Source of the DNA: Candidatus Gastranaerophilales bacterium
Lineage (GTDB): Bacteria; Cyanobacteriota; Vampirovibrionia; Gastranaerophilales; Gastranaerophilaceae
NCBI GenBank assembly: GCA_944324435.1
Contig: CALUWH010000020.1
Location: 1-40,548 of the forward strand
Direction of reading: 5' to 3'
DNA: 40,548 nucleotides
Shown here: one piece after another, positions 24,577-32,279 of the stretch
Layout of the letters: the number at the start of each line of letters is the position of its first letter
Numbering within the stretch: the stretch's first letter is position 1
Made by a program: the position numbers and the translations under genes
The notes under the pieces: model-generated
Database searches by the model: none
The model's input: only the letters and a program-made list of their open reading frames with translations
Told to the model about the DNA's origin: nothing

Positions 24577-24780
24577 TTATTTCTGAATCTCTGAGAGTTC
24601 TTTTTCAAGATCCTTTTGTTCGCGCTCAATCTTATCCTGTTCTCGGTTTAATTGGTTTATTTGTCTTTCAATACTTCTGGATTCATTGTCAAGTCTTTGT
24701 TCTTCATTCTTGATTTGTTGTTCTGTTCTGCTTTTGAATCTGGGTGCTACAGCAACACCATAAACAGGTAAAATTTTCAT
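24577..24780 (-). CDS. Small charged coiled-coil protein
   Basis: 67 residues from the ATG at 24780, with AAGGAGT five bases upstream (an in-frame GTG at 24786 lies too close to that site). The first ~17 residues (MKILPVYGVAVAPRF) are hydrophobic and proline-containing. Residues ~20-67 are a single Glu/Arg/Gln/Lys-rich helix (RTEQQIKNEEQRLDNESRS, then QINQLNREQDKIEREQKD) that should form a coiled coil. No known family. Its N-terminal P-R-F-K resembles short Phe motifs at the start of two other proteins here. Stop codons of this gene and nadC touch back to back. Confidence 0.75.
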   Translation of the reverse strand: MKILPVYGVAVAPRFKSRTEQQIKNEEQRLDNESRSIERQINQLNREQDKIEREQKDLEKELSEIQK

Positions 24781-24832
24781 ACACACTCCTTTTTAATAAT
24801 ATAAAACCCCTAAAAAAATAATTTGCGTTTTT

Positions 24833-24857
24833 ATGATACACTAAATAAGTATATCAT
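24833..24857. repeat. Inverted repeat between the small gene and tRNA-Arg
   Basis: ATGATACACT (24833-24842), AAATA, AGTATATCAT (24848-24857): nine of ten positions pair. It overlaps the region where the tRNA promoter must lie (for example TTATGA, 18 bases, CATAAT at 24855-24860) and is ~50 bases upstream of the small divergent gene. No T-run follows, so an operator is more likely than a terminator. Confidence 0.4.
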
Positions 24858-24876
24858 AATTAAACGAATCGTGCAC

Positions 24877-24950
24877 CTCCTTGTAGCTCAGTTGGATAGA
24901 GCGTGGGTCTCCGAAGCCCAAGGCCGTGGGTTCAATTCCCGCCAAGGAGG
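24877..24950 (+). tRNA. tRNA-Arg, anticodon CCG
   Basis: 74 bases. Acceptor arms CTCCTTG (24877-24883) and CAAGGAG (24943-24949) pair fully, with discriminator G. The D-arm is GCTC...GAGC, the anticodon stem TGGGT/GCCCA, the loop CTCCGAA (anticodon CCG, reading CGG) and the T-arm GTGGG-TTCAATT-CCCGC. CCA is not encoded. The 3' end lies two bases from the stop of the convergent DHH gene, so 3' trimming or termination must happen inside that gene's antisense region. Confidence 0.96.
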
Positions 24951-24952
24951 CT

Positions 24953-26110
24953 TTATTTATAAAATTCTTCAGCTCCTTTTAGAATTTCATTAACCCATTT
25001 TTCACAAATATGCGGCGCAAGCGACTGAACATAACCTCCCCCCCTGTTTTCGTGTCCGCCGGCTTGCAGGTCTGGATTAAATTTTTCTTTTACATAATCA
25101 AAGAGTTTGAGTACGTTATTGTTTTTTGAGTGGATACTTATTCTATAGGCGTCTTTTACAGGGTAAAACACTGCAACAGAATCGAGTTCAGGATTATTCT
25201 CAAGAGCATTAAGCCTGAAATTTCCCATAATAGCACTAGTCTTTTTATTATCTCCGCCAAGATTTGCCCACTCTTTGTCTCCGTCTGGGATTACAACATA
25301 ACCGAGTTTAGCGGTTTTTTTCATTCTGGTTGGAAGACTTTCTTTAAACTTCATTTCATCAGGTGAAAGATTGGCAAGAACATTCAGATGTTTTACTACC
25401 ACTTCTCTTTCTTTTGGAAAGAGCTCGCTTTCAATTGCAGAATACAAATCTGACGTATATTGGTCTTTGTTCATAAGCTCTAATTTTATCGGGTTCAAAG
25501 TTTCATTATATTTTATACAGTGGTTTTTTCTTAAATCATCAGTCATGCCGCAGAATAATTGCTGCCAAATCCTGACAGGCGGAGTAATTCCAAGTGTTTT
25601 AAACAATCTCATTACTATGCCGGAGCAGGATTTAGCACTGGTATCGACATATATATTCGTGATAGGAAGAGCATCTATTTCTTTTTGGCTTAATGACCGG
25701 GTTATCGGATGAATATCCGGGACAATATCACCGTCTTCGTGGTGATCTATGCAAAATATTTTTTTGGCTTGCTTTATATAGTCTATCACATTTTTACTAA
25801 TTCTTGATGTAGAGCTAAAATCAATGCAGAGTACAGTATCAGGCCTCTCTTTAGGAAGCTCGGATACTGCAGTATCAAGAATACGTCCCTTATGAGGATA
25901 ACCCCAGGTATCTTCTCCGTGGTTTAAAATAATTCTCTGTGGGGTGTGCTGCTTTTTTAAATACCACTGAATAGCTTTTGCACTTGCCATAGCGTCTTCA
26001 TCCGTAAGGCTATGGCATATTATATCTACATAATTAGCGTTAACCAGCTTTTGATTTAAAAATTGTGCTTGTTTTTTGCTGATAGGATTTGCTTGAAAAT
26101 TTATGTTCAT
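24953..26110 (-). CDS. DHH/DHHA1-family phosphoesterase
   Basis: 385 residues. N-terminal DHH domain with ICHSLTDEDAMASAKAIQ (first metal Asp ligands), CIDFSSTSRI and the signature DHH at 122-124 (CIDHHEDG). C-terminal DHHA1 domain with the nucleotide-binding GGH at 351-353 (QAGGHENRGGGYV). NrnA-like members degrade short RNA oligomers or dephosphorylate pAp, and GdpP-like ones cleave c-di-AMP. Without PAS/GGDEF parts it looks NrnA-like, but some residues differ, so the substrate is open. It starts MNINFQANP, an extension ahead of the usual fold. GAGG lies 11 bases before the ATG. The gene converges on tRNA-Arg with a two-base gap and diverges from the GGDEF gene. Confidence 0.87.
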   Translation of the reverse strand: MNINFQANPISKKQAQFLNQKLVNANYVDIICHSLTDEDAMASAKAIQWYLKKQHTPQRIILNHGEDTWGYPHKGRILDTAVSELPKERPDTVLCIDFSSTSRISKNVIDYIKQAKKIFCIDHHEDGDIVPDIHPITRSLSQKEIDALPITNIYVDTSAKSCSGIVMRLFKTLGITPPVRIWQQLFCGMTDDLRKNHCIKYNETLNPIKLELMNKDQYTSDLYSAIESELFPKEREVVVKHLNVLANLSPDEMKFKESLPTRMKKTAKLGYVVIPDGDKEWANLGGDNKKTSAIMGNFRLNALENNPELDSVAVFYPVKDAYRISIHSKNNNVLKLFDYVKEKFNPDLQAGGHENRGGGYVQSLAPHICEKWVNEILKGAEEFYK

Positions 26111-26152
26111 ACTTTGATAAACCTCGTAAATTTTTTTTTTGCCATTAAAATA

Positions 26153-26182
26153 TTGAAATATCTATTCGATATATGCTATACT
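26153..26182 (+). promoter_or_regulatory. Promoter of the GGDEF operon, with inverted repeat in the spacer
   Basis: TTGAAA (26153-26158), an 18-base spacer, and TATACT (26177-26182) preceded by TGC, an extended -10. The spacer contains ATATC-TATTC-GATAT (26158-26172), a perfect five-base inverted repeat placed where a repressor would block RNA polymerase. PadR, encoded in the same operon, is an obvious candidate regulator, but this is inference. Confidence 0.6.
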
Positions 26183-26215
26183 TAAACAATAAAAAGGAAT
26201 TAAAGGACAGGCTCA

Positions 26216-28120
26216 GTGGGTTTTTTCGACAGTATTAAGAATTTTAAAAATAAGTTAGACCAGGTAGAATCGAGTGTATATTCGGGCAGGCAATCTTTGC
26301 TGGAAGTATACGAGCGTAATGCCAAGCTGGAAGCAGAAATTAAACTGAGGACAAAAGAACTTGACAGGGCAAACCGTCAGATGCTTACTTTGCAGCACAT
26401 TTGGGATATGATGAATTCTTCTAAGCCCCTATCCAGCGTCTTGAACGCGATTGTTAACAGCCTGCAAGGCGATTTGGGCTATCTGTTCAGTTTTATTGTA
26501 AAGCAGGTGTCTGATGATACAGGAACTTATCTTCAGGTTGTTGCATCATCCGGAAAAGATGCTGATTTAAAGATAAACAATATGTTTCTGCAGTATTTTA
26601 ACTGTGACTTGTCCGATTATCGGATGCAATTCCCTGATATAAACGAACTGCAGGATGCCGTAAAAAATAATCAAATATATCAATCTCAGGATTTATTAAA
26701 TCTTGTCTGCGGTTTTGTACCAGCTTTTAAAAGAGAGCGTGTTGCTGCATTTTTGAAAGATGCTAATATCAAATCTTATATATTGGTACCGCTTTCTTCA
26801 AAACAAATTCATTTTGGATCACTGCTTGTTTTTTCTTCAAGAGAAGATATAAGCGATAATGAATTGAATTTCCTGAGCCTTTTTGCAAAACAAATTGAAC
26901 TTGCCATAACCATTGCGGACTTGTTTCAGGCGGTTAAGGAGCAGGCTATTACTGATGGAATGACAGGGCTATATAACAGAAGATATTTTGAAGAGTTTAT
27001 AAAAAAGGAAGCTATTCGTTCTGAACGCCAGAAACAGAAATTCACGGTAATAGGGCTTGATTTGGATCATTTGAAACAAATCAATGATGTTTACGGCCAC
27101 AACTACGGAGATATTGCAATAAAAGCGATTGCAGAGGTTTTAAAGAGTAATGCTCGTTCAATCGATGTTGCGGCTAGAATGGGCGGTGAGGAGTTTAACC
27201 TTATATTACCTGGTGTTGACTCAGCTGGCGGTCTTGTTGCAGCAGAACGTATAAGAAAGGCAATTGAGGCGGTTGAGTTAGAAAAAATCGGACGTATTAC
27301 TGCAAGTTTAGGCGTCGCAACTTATTTGGAACATTCTGATGATATAGAAGAGCTGCTGGAACTTACCGATCAAGCGATGTATGAATCCAAGAGAAACGGC
27401 AGGAATCGTGTAACTTTAGCTAAACCTGCTTACGAAACATCATGGCAGGAAATTGCTGTTAATACGTTCATTGACATTTTATCAAAACATCGAATCCCCA
27501 TGGATGAAGAAACTTCAGCGTTATTAACTCGAAAACTGCAGGAAATGAATATTAATAATGAGAAGCTTTATCAGGTTGCGGATGCTCTGGTTACAAGCTA
27601 CAATCCGGAACATGCAGAAGGCAGAGTTAAGGAAAAAGTTCAGCTAGCCTCACTTCTTGCTAAACGCTTTGATTTGTCAAAAGAAGATGTTGATAAGCTT
27701 AAAATCGCGGTGCTTCTGTATGATATTGGAAATACAATGCTTCCGAGAGAATTGTTGAGGAAAAAGGAACCTTTAACGGAAGATGATAAACTCTCTATAA
27801 AACAGCATCCTGTTATAGCTGCAAGAGAAATTTTGAAGCCTATATCCAATGTTGTTGATATTATTCCTATAATAGAAAAGCACCATGAAAATTGGAACGG
27901 AACCGGATATCCAAACAGAATTGCAGGAGATGAAATCCCTATAGAGTCTCAGATTATATTGATTATTGATTCATATTTTGCACTTTTGGAAAAACGGCCT
28001 TACAGGGAGGCAATGTCTAAAGAGGAAGCTTTGAAAATTATAGAAGAAGAAGCTGACCAGAAATGGAGCGATAAGCTTGCAAAAGAATTTATCGGAATTG
28101 TCCGGAATGATTTAGGATAG
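26216..28120 (+). CDS. GAF-GGDEF protein with a degenerate HD-GYP domain
   Basis: 634 residues from a GTG start; AAAGGA is eight bases upstream and MGFFDSIKNFKNKL is a natural N-terminus. Parts: coiled coil (~10-60), GAF-like sensor (~65-235), a diguanylate cyclase domain with intact GGEEF (323-327) and an I-site RSID exactly five residues before it (314-317), and an HD-GYP region (~440-634). The HD-GYP keeps HHE (556-558), GTGYP (562-566) and GDEIP, but the metal-binding HD is YD (502-503) and the later DAL is FAL (588-590). It should make c-di-GMP with product inhibition, and the phosphodiesterase half is probably inactive or a sensor. It leads an operon with a PadR regulator (eight-base gap) and a DUF512 gene. 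Confidence 0.9.
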   Translation: MGFFDSIKNFKNKLDQVESSVYSGRQSLLEVYERNAKLEAEIKLRTKELDRANRQMLTLQHIWDMMNSSKPLSSVLNAIVNSLQGDLGYLFSFIVKQVSDDTGTYLQVVASSGKDADLKINNMFLQYFNCDLSDYRMQFPDINELQDAVKNNQIYQSQDLLNLVCGFVPAFKRERVAAFLKDANIKSYILVPLSSKQIHFGSLLVFSSREDISDNELNFLSLFAKQIELAITIADLFQAVKEQAITDGMTGLYNRRYFEEFIKKEAIRSERQKQKFTVIGLDLDHLKQINDVYGHNYGDIAIKAIAEVLKSNARSIDVAARMGGEEFNLILPGVDSAGGLVAAERIRKAIEAVELEKIGRITASLGVATYLEHSDDIEELLELTDQAMYESKRNGRNRVTLAKPAYETSWQEIAVNTFIDILSKHRIPMDEETSALLTRKLQEMNINNEKLYQVADALVTSYNPEHAEGRVKEKVQLASLLAKRFDLSKEDVDKLKIAVLLYDIGNTMLPRELLRKKEPLTEDDKLSIKQHPVIAAREILKPISNVVDIIPIIEKHHENWNGTGYPNRIAGDEIPIESQIILIIDSYFALLEKRPYREAMSKEEALKIIEEEADQKWSDKLAKEFIGIVRNDLG

Positions 28121-28128
28121 AAGAGAGT

Positions 28129-28641
28129 ATGATTGAGCTATTAATTTTATTTGTATTAAACAGAAAAGTTCTGACAATGTATGGTGTATCAAAAGAGATT
28201 AAGGAATTATTTTCTGTATTAACAACTCCGAGCTATGGAACGATAAAGCCTGCTCTTACAAGGCTTGAAAAAGGCGGTTTTGTAAAGAGCCAAAAAACAA
28301 TGTCTTCAGGCGGCAGACCTTCTGTATATTATTCAATTACAAAAGATGGTACAGAAGAGCTTAAAAGATTGATTTTGCTCCCACCGTTAGAGAATCCGAT
28401 TCAGTTTTTAACAATGGCAAGAATAAAGCTTGCCTGCGCTGATTTGCTTGACAAGGAAGAACAGCTTGGTATGCTCAAAAAGCTTAAAACAAAAGCTGAG
28501 ACTATATTAATTGATACGCAGAACATAATGAGGACAAAAGATTTGGCATTTTACCCAAAGATGGTTTTTGATAATTTAACATGCGAGTACAAAAATTTCA
28601 TATCGCTGGTGGAGGGTTTTGAACATGCCTGCACTCATTAG
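28129..28641 (+). CDS. PadR-family transcriptional regulator
   Basis: 170 residues. The N-terminal winged helix (~5-85) has the PadR pattern: LLILFVLNRKVLTMYGV, TTPSYGTIKPALTRLEKGGFV, GGRPSVYYSITKDGTEEL. The C-terminal part (~95-165) is the helical dimerisation domain of the Vir_act_alpha_C type. PadR proteins are repressors that respond to small molecules and usually control neighbouring genes. AAGAGAG precedes the ATG; the gene begins eight bases after the GGDEF gene and its end overlaps the next gene by 17 bases. The palindrome in the operon promoter (26158-26172) is a possible autoregulatory site. Confidence 0.9.
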   Translation: MIELLILFVLNRKVLTMYGVSKEIKELFSVLTTPSYGTIKPALTRLEKGGFVKSQKTMSSGGRPSVYYSITKDGTEELKRLILLPPLENPIQFLTMARIKLACADLLDKEEQLGMLKKLKTKAETILIDTQNIMRTKDLAFYPKMVFDNLTCEYKNFISLVEGFEHACTH

Positions 28642-29899
28642 CGGAGTTGTGGAAGGTTCTATTGCAGAGGAGCTTGAAATACAAGAGGGTGACATTCTGC
28701 TTTCGATTGACGGTGAAAAGCCTCAGGATATGATTGACTATAGGTTTCTTTCTAAAACAGAGCTTATGACTCTTGAGATTCAGAAAAATAACGGTGAAAT
28801 AGAAGAGATTGAGCTTGAAAAAGATTTTGATGAGGATTTGGGTATAATATTTGAAAGCGCAGTGTTTGACAGAGTTAAGCCATGCCTTAATAATTGTATA
28901 TTTTGTTTTGTTGCCCAGCAGCCCAAGGGCTTGAGAAAGACACTTTATGTAAAAGATGACGATTACAGGCTTTCATACTTGCAGGGAACGTATATTACGA
29001 CAACGAACTTAACTTCTGCGGATAAAGAGCGGATTGCAAGGCTGCATTTAGGGCCTTTTTATATCTCTGTTCATACAACAAATCCTGATTTAAGAGTTAA
29101 AATGTTGAGAAATCCAAATGCCGGCATGATTATGGATAACCTGAATTGGTTTAAAGAAAATGATATTCCTTTCCATGCTCAAATTGTTTTGTGCCCCGGA
29201 TATAATGACGGAGACGAATTGAGAAGAACATTAGAGGATTTGAAAACATTAGATTCAGCGCTCTTATCAGTGGCAATAGTTCCGGTTGGGGTTACTCAAT
29301 TTAGGGAGAGTGAACTTAGAATTGTAGATAAAAAGATTGCAGAGGAGACCATAGAAATAGCCTCAGGATATAAAAAAGTCTGCTGCTCAGATGAATTCTT
29401 TCTTCTTGCAGGGCTGCCGATTCCGGAGGCAAAATATTACGGAAGCTTTTCCCAGCTTGATGACGGAGTCGGGTCTTTAAGAACTCTAATGGATGATTTT
29501 GACATGCTCACTCTTCCGGAGAAGCTTAGGGAAAATTTAACGATTTGTTTTGCATGCTCCATGGCTGCAAAAAGCGCTTTTAGTTATATATCCGAAAAAC
29601 TGAATAAGATAGAGAATTTAAATGTCATTGTAAAGCCGGTAAAATCGACTTATTGGGGTAAAAATATTACAGTTGCGGGGCTTATAACGTCGGAGGATTT
29701 AATTAATACAATAAAAGATATAGAAGCAGATTATATTATAGTTCCGTCTATAATGCTAAAACCATTCAGTAATATATTTTTAGACGGTAAATCCCTTGAT
29801 TATGTAATTGAGCAAACTAACAAAAATATCTATGTATGCAGGAACAATTATTCAGTAGGGGAAGTAATAAATTTTATAGATATGTGTAATAAAGATTAG
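28625..29899 (+). CDS. PDZ-DUF512 radical SAM-like protein
   Basis: 424 residues from the ATG at 28625, with GGAGGG eight bases upstream; a TTG at 28619 is in frame but would sit on that site. An N-terminal PDZ-like domain (~3-70, ISGVVEGSIAEELEIQEGDILLSIDG) is followed by a Cys cluster C87-x3-C91-x2-C94 (CLNNCIFC) as in radical-SAM enzymes, the family block GLRKTLYVKDDDYRLSYLQG and LGPFYISVHTTNPDLRVKML, and a C-terminal DUF512 region. The family is found in cyanobacteria and Clostridia; its reaction is unknown. It overlaps padR by 17 bases and is the third gene of that operon. A role in c-di-GMP signalling cannot be deduced from position alone. Confidence 0.9.
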   Translation: MPALISGVVEGSIAEELEIQEGDILLSIDGEKPQDMIDYRFLSKTELMTLEIQKNNGEIEEIELEKDFDEDLGIIFESAVFDRVKPCLNNCIFCFVAQQPKGLRKTLYVKDDDYRLSYLQGTYITTTNLTSADKERIARLHLGPFYISVHTTNPDLRVKMLRNPNAGMIMDNLNWFKENDIPFHAQIVLCPGYNDGDELRRTLEDLKTLDSALLSVAIVPVGVTQFRESELRIVDKKIAEETIEIASGYKKVCCSDEFFLLAGLPIPEAKYYGSFSQLDDGVGSLRTLMDDFDMLTLPEKLRENLTICFACSMAAKSAFSYISEKLNKIENLNVIVKPVKSTYWGKNITVAGLITSEDLINTIKDIEADYIIVPSIMLKPFSNIFLDGKSLDYVIEQTNKNIYVCRNNYSVGEVINFIDMCNKD

Positions 29900-29912
29900 A
29901 TACTCGGGTAAT

Positions 29913-29923
29913 GTACGGCGTAC
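29913..29923. promoter_or_regulatory. Palindrome before the response regulator
   Basis: GTACG-G-CGTAC, a perfect 11-base interrupted palindrome in the 73-base gap before the response regulator. Its GC-rich centre stands out in an AT-rich gap. An operator, possibly for the regulator itself, is plausible; no good promoter hexamers are seen nearby. Confidence 0.35.
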
Positions 29924-29972
29924 TGTGTGTATTATTAAATGTATTTGTAAATATGAAATAGGAGGATTCCAG

Positions 29973-30662
29973 ATGAGTACAGCAGCCGTAAGTCGGGAGA
30001 CACAAACAATCAGCGTAATTATTATTGAAGATTTCAAATTAACCAGAGTAGGTTTAAGGTGCGCTTTAAACTCAAATGAAGATATTAATGTTGTTGCAGA
30101 GAGCGACAATGCTTTAGACGGATTAAAACTTATAGAACAGCACCGACCGGATATCGTACTTATGGATTTAGGACTTGCCGGCATGAATGGTATAGAGGCG
30201 ACAGTTAAAGTTAAAGAAATGGACAAAAATATAAAAGTTATTGCACTGACTTCTCACGATAGAGAAGAGGAAGTTATAGCGGCGTTATCATCAGGCGCTA
30301 TGGCATATTGTCTTAAAGACATTGACCCAACCAAGCTTGCTGATGTAATACGAGATGTAAGAAATGGGGTATGTTGGCTTGACCCTGTTATAGCAAGAAA
30401 AGTTCTGGATTCTTTCCCCAAGCAGGAGGCGCTCGGAATTTTGAAAGATAAAGCTGCCGATGAGGGGCGTGTACCATTGACAGAAAGAGAATTTGAGGTC
30501 TTAAAACATCTTGTTGACGGGAAGAGTAATACCGAAATCGCAAAAGAACTGATAGTAAGTGTACATACTGCAAAAGCCCACGTTTGCTCAATTCTCCAGA
30601 AAATGTGCGTAAATGACAGAGTTCAGGCTGCCGTAAAGGCTGTCAAGGAGGGGTTGGTTTAA
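29973..30662 (+). CDS. NarL/FixJ-type response regulator
   Basis: 229 residues from the ATG at 29973, which has a perfect AGGAGG eight to nine bases upstream; an in-frame GTG at 29925 lacks one. Receiver domain ~12-130: acidic pair E19-D20, phospho-acceptor D65 (VLMDLGLAG), then ALTSHD and the conserved Lys in YCLKDI. The LuxR-type helix-turn-helix (~165-228) reads LTEREFEVLKHLVDGKSNTEIAKEL, then VSVHTAKAHV. It should be a phosphorylation-dependent DNA-binding regulator. No sensor kinase is in the window, so it is an orphan here. A stable hairpin follows 26 bases after the stop. Confidence 0.95.
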   Translation: MSTAAVSRETQTISVIIIEDFKLTRVGLRCALNSNEDINVVAESDNALDGLKLIEQHRPDIVLMDLGLAGMNGIEATVKVKEMDKNIKVIALTSHDREEEVIAALSSGAMAYCLKDIDPTKLADVIRDVRNGVCWLDPVIARKVLDSFPKQEALGILKDKAADEGRVPLTEREFEVLKHLVDGKSNTEIAKELIVSVHTAKAHVCSILQKMCVNDRVQAAVKAVKEGLV

Positions 30663-30687
30663 TATTTTTGCGCTATTTTTGCCGGTG

Positions 30688-30722
30688 AATATGGTGCAGA
30701 TGCTTGGCATCTGCACCATATT
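30688..30722 (+). terminator. Hairpin terminator after the response regulator
   Basis: Left arm AATATGGTGCAGATG (30688-30702), loop CTTGG, right arm CATCTGCACCATATT (30708-30722): a perfect 15-bp stem. The following bases are only partly T-rich (TTTGTAAATAATT), so it may work as a terminator or as a 3' mRNA stabiliser. It shares the GTGCAGA/TCTGCAC core with the groEL terminator. Confidence 0.75.
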
Positions 30723-30783
30723 TGTAAATAATTCTTTGACGAGCCTTTTATTCTTTTCTCCATCAATATACAAAATTTTATAG

Positions 30784-30789
30784 TATAAT
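30784..30789 (+). promoter_or_regulatory. -10 element giving a probably leaderless mRNA
   Basis: A perfect TATAAT ends only six bases before the ATG at 30796, so transcription should start at or next to the A of the start codon. No ribosome site is present. The -35 region (CATCAA at the right distance) is weak. Confidence 0.55.
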
Positions 30790-30795
30790 TATCTC

Positions 30796-31476
30796 ATGGT
30801 TACATTATTAAAAGGTAAAAACGTAAACGTAAATAAAGTCTCTCATTTAGTCTTTAGAGTATTGAAGTTTCAAGAGCTTTTTACAGAGATAGTGGAGGTT
30901 AATAATCCGGATAAAATGCCTTGCATATATGCAATGTGGCATGCCCATCAGTTTTGCGTGCATGGAATCCGTCACCGCTCAAAGCTTCATGTTCTTGTAA
31001 GCCGCTCCAGAGACGGCGAAATTATTGCAGATGTTGTGGAGAAATGGGGATTTAAAACCGTTCGCGGTTCAAAAGGGAAAAAAGGTGCTGTAGAAGCCTC
31101 TATGCAGATGATTTCAATACTGAAATCAGGAGAAAATTGCGCGATGATGGTTGACGGCCCAAAAGGCCCTGCTAAAGTCGCAAAAGACGGCGCTGTAAAA
31201 ATCGCAAAACTTGCAGGAGTCCCGATTGTACCCGTTTTCTGGTATTCCAAAAACTTTACCTGGGCAAAATTCCCCTCCTGGGACTCTCTAAGAGCACCTA
31301 TTTTTATAACAAAACTTATTAACATATATGGAGAACCAATATATGTGCCTGCGGACGGAGATGAAGAAGAATATCGCCAGAAATTACAAAACAGTTTGGA
31401 AGAGTTAGAGAAAAACGCTCCCCGAGCATTTGATGAGGTATATCAATTCGGATTATGGAAGAAAAAAGGAAAATAA
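30796..31476 (+). CDS. Lysophospholipid acyltransferase-like protein (DUF374)
   Basis: 226 residues. The DUF374/COG2121 pattern is clear: YAMWHAHQF near residue 43 (acyltransferase His region), HVLVSRSRDGEIIADVVEKWG, VRGSKGKKGAVEA, and MMVDGPKGPAKVAKDGAVKI with AGVPIVPVFW. Family members are related to LPS/phospholipid acyltransferases and act at the inner face of the cytoplasmic membrane; the lipid acceptor is not known. There is no ribosome site, and the -10 is placed as for a leaderless message. The 3' end overlaps the nitrilase gene by 22 bases. It is the first of four tightly joined genes running to 34460. Confidence 0.87.
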   Translation: MVTLLKGKNVNVNKVSHLVFRVLKFQELFTEIVEVNNPDKMPCIYAMWHAHQFCVHGIRHRSKLHVLVSRSRDGEIIADVVEKWGFKTVRGSKGKKGAVEASMQMISILKSGENCAMMVDGPKGPAKVAKDGAVKIAKLAGVPIVPVFWYSKNFTWAKFPSWDSLRAPIFITKLINIYGEPIYVPADGDEEEYRQKLQNSLEELEKNAPRAFDEVYQFGLWKKKGK

Positions 31477-32279
31477 AACTTCTTGCAATCCAAATGGAAT
31501 CAATTATAGGTGATTTGGATTTGAACATAGATACAGTAAAGAATCTGCTCCGCGCGAACCTTGATAAATACGGATGCGTGGACTTTGTCTTTTTGCCGGA
31601 GGTTTGGACGGCAGGATGGGATTGTTCGGTTTTCCCAAAATGTGCAGAGGATATTAATAATGCAAAATCCGTTGGTATGCTTAGGCAGGTCGCTAAAGAA
31701 TACGGAGTTAATATTGTTGGCGGAAGTATTGTTGAAGCAAAAGAGGGGAAACTATTTAATACTTGTCCTGTTATAAACAGAGAAGGCAAGCTTGTCGGTA
31801 TGTATAATAAAAATCATTTATTTACATACTATGGAGACACTGAGGGAAATTATATTACACCGGGGGACAATCCTGTTATAGTAAATATTGAAGGTGTAAA
31901 ATTGGGGCTTAGTATTTGTTATGATATAAGATTTCCGGAAATTTACCGTGCGTATAGAAAAGCAGGAGCTGACATTCTCGTAAATATGGCAGCATGGCCA
32001 AAAAGCAGAAAAATACACTGGGATAGCTTAACGACCGCAAGAGCGGTAGAAAATCAATCGTATTTTGTTGCGCTCACTCAAACAGGTTTGTTATCGAATG
32101 GAGAAGAGAATCTCGGTCATTCCATGATTATTGATTATGAAGGCAAAGTTATGGATGAAATTGAAGAAATCGAAGGTGCAATTTATGCTGAGGCAGACTT
32201 AGAAAAAATGTATGAATTTAGAGATAAATGCACTGTTCTTAAGGATATTAAAAACTCTTATGAGGTTGTTATAAAATGA
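31455..32279 (+). CDS. Carbon-nitrogen hydrolase (omega-amidase/nitrilase superfamily)
   Basis: 274 residues. The Glu-Lys-Cys catalytic triad is visible: E49 in FLPEVWTAGWD, K119 in MYNKNHLF and C155 in LGLSICYDIRFPE. Around these are the family blocks IVGGSIVE and AWPKSRKIHWDSLTTARAVENQ. It resembles omega-amidases (YafV/Nit2 type), which hydrolyse 2-oxoglutaramate-like amides and may serve metabolite repair; an N-carbamoyl hydrolase is the main alternative. It starts inside the acyltransferase gene (22-base overlap) with no ribosome site, so it depends on coupling, and ends with ATGA shared with the peptidase gene. Cytoplasmic. Confidence 0.9.
   Translation: MEEKRKIKLLAIQMESIIGDLDLNIDTVKNLLRANLDKYGCVDFVFLPEVWTAGWDCSVFPKCAEDINNAKSVGMLRQVAKEYGVNIVGGSIVEAKEGKLFNTCPVINREGKLVGMYNKNHLFTYYGDTEGNYITPGDNPVIVNIEGVKLGLSICYDIRFPEIYRAYRKAGADILVNMAAWPKSRKIHWDSLTTARAVENQSYFVALTQTGLLSNGEENLGHSMIIDYEGKVMDEIEEIEGAIYAEADLEKMYEFRDKCTVLKDIKNSYEVVIK

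Noticed and set aside
24951..24990. AAATTCT...AGAATTT just after tRNA-Arg as its terminator
   Set aside because: Stem is short and AT-only with a 12-base loop and no following T-run; it is also coding sequence of the DHH gene.
28619..28624. TTG start for the DUF512 gene
   Set aside because: GGAGGG at 28611-28616 is too close to it and well spaced for the ATG at 28625.
29925..29972. GTG start giving the response regulator 16 extra residues
   Set aside because: No ribosome site at 29925, whereas AGGAGG sits correctly before the ATG at 29973; the extra residues are Cys/Lys/Ile-rich and not family-like.
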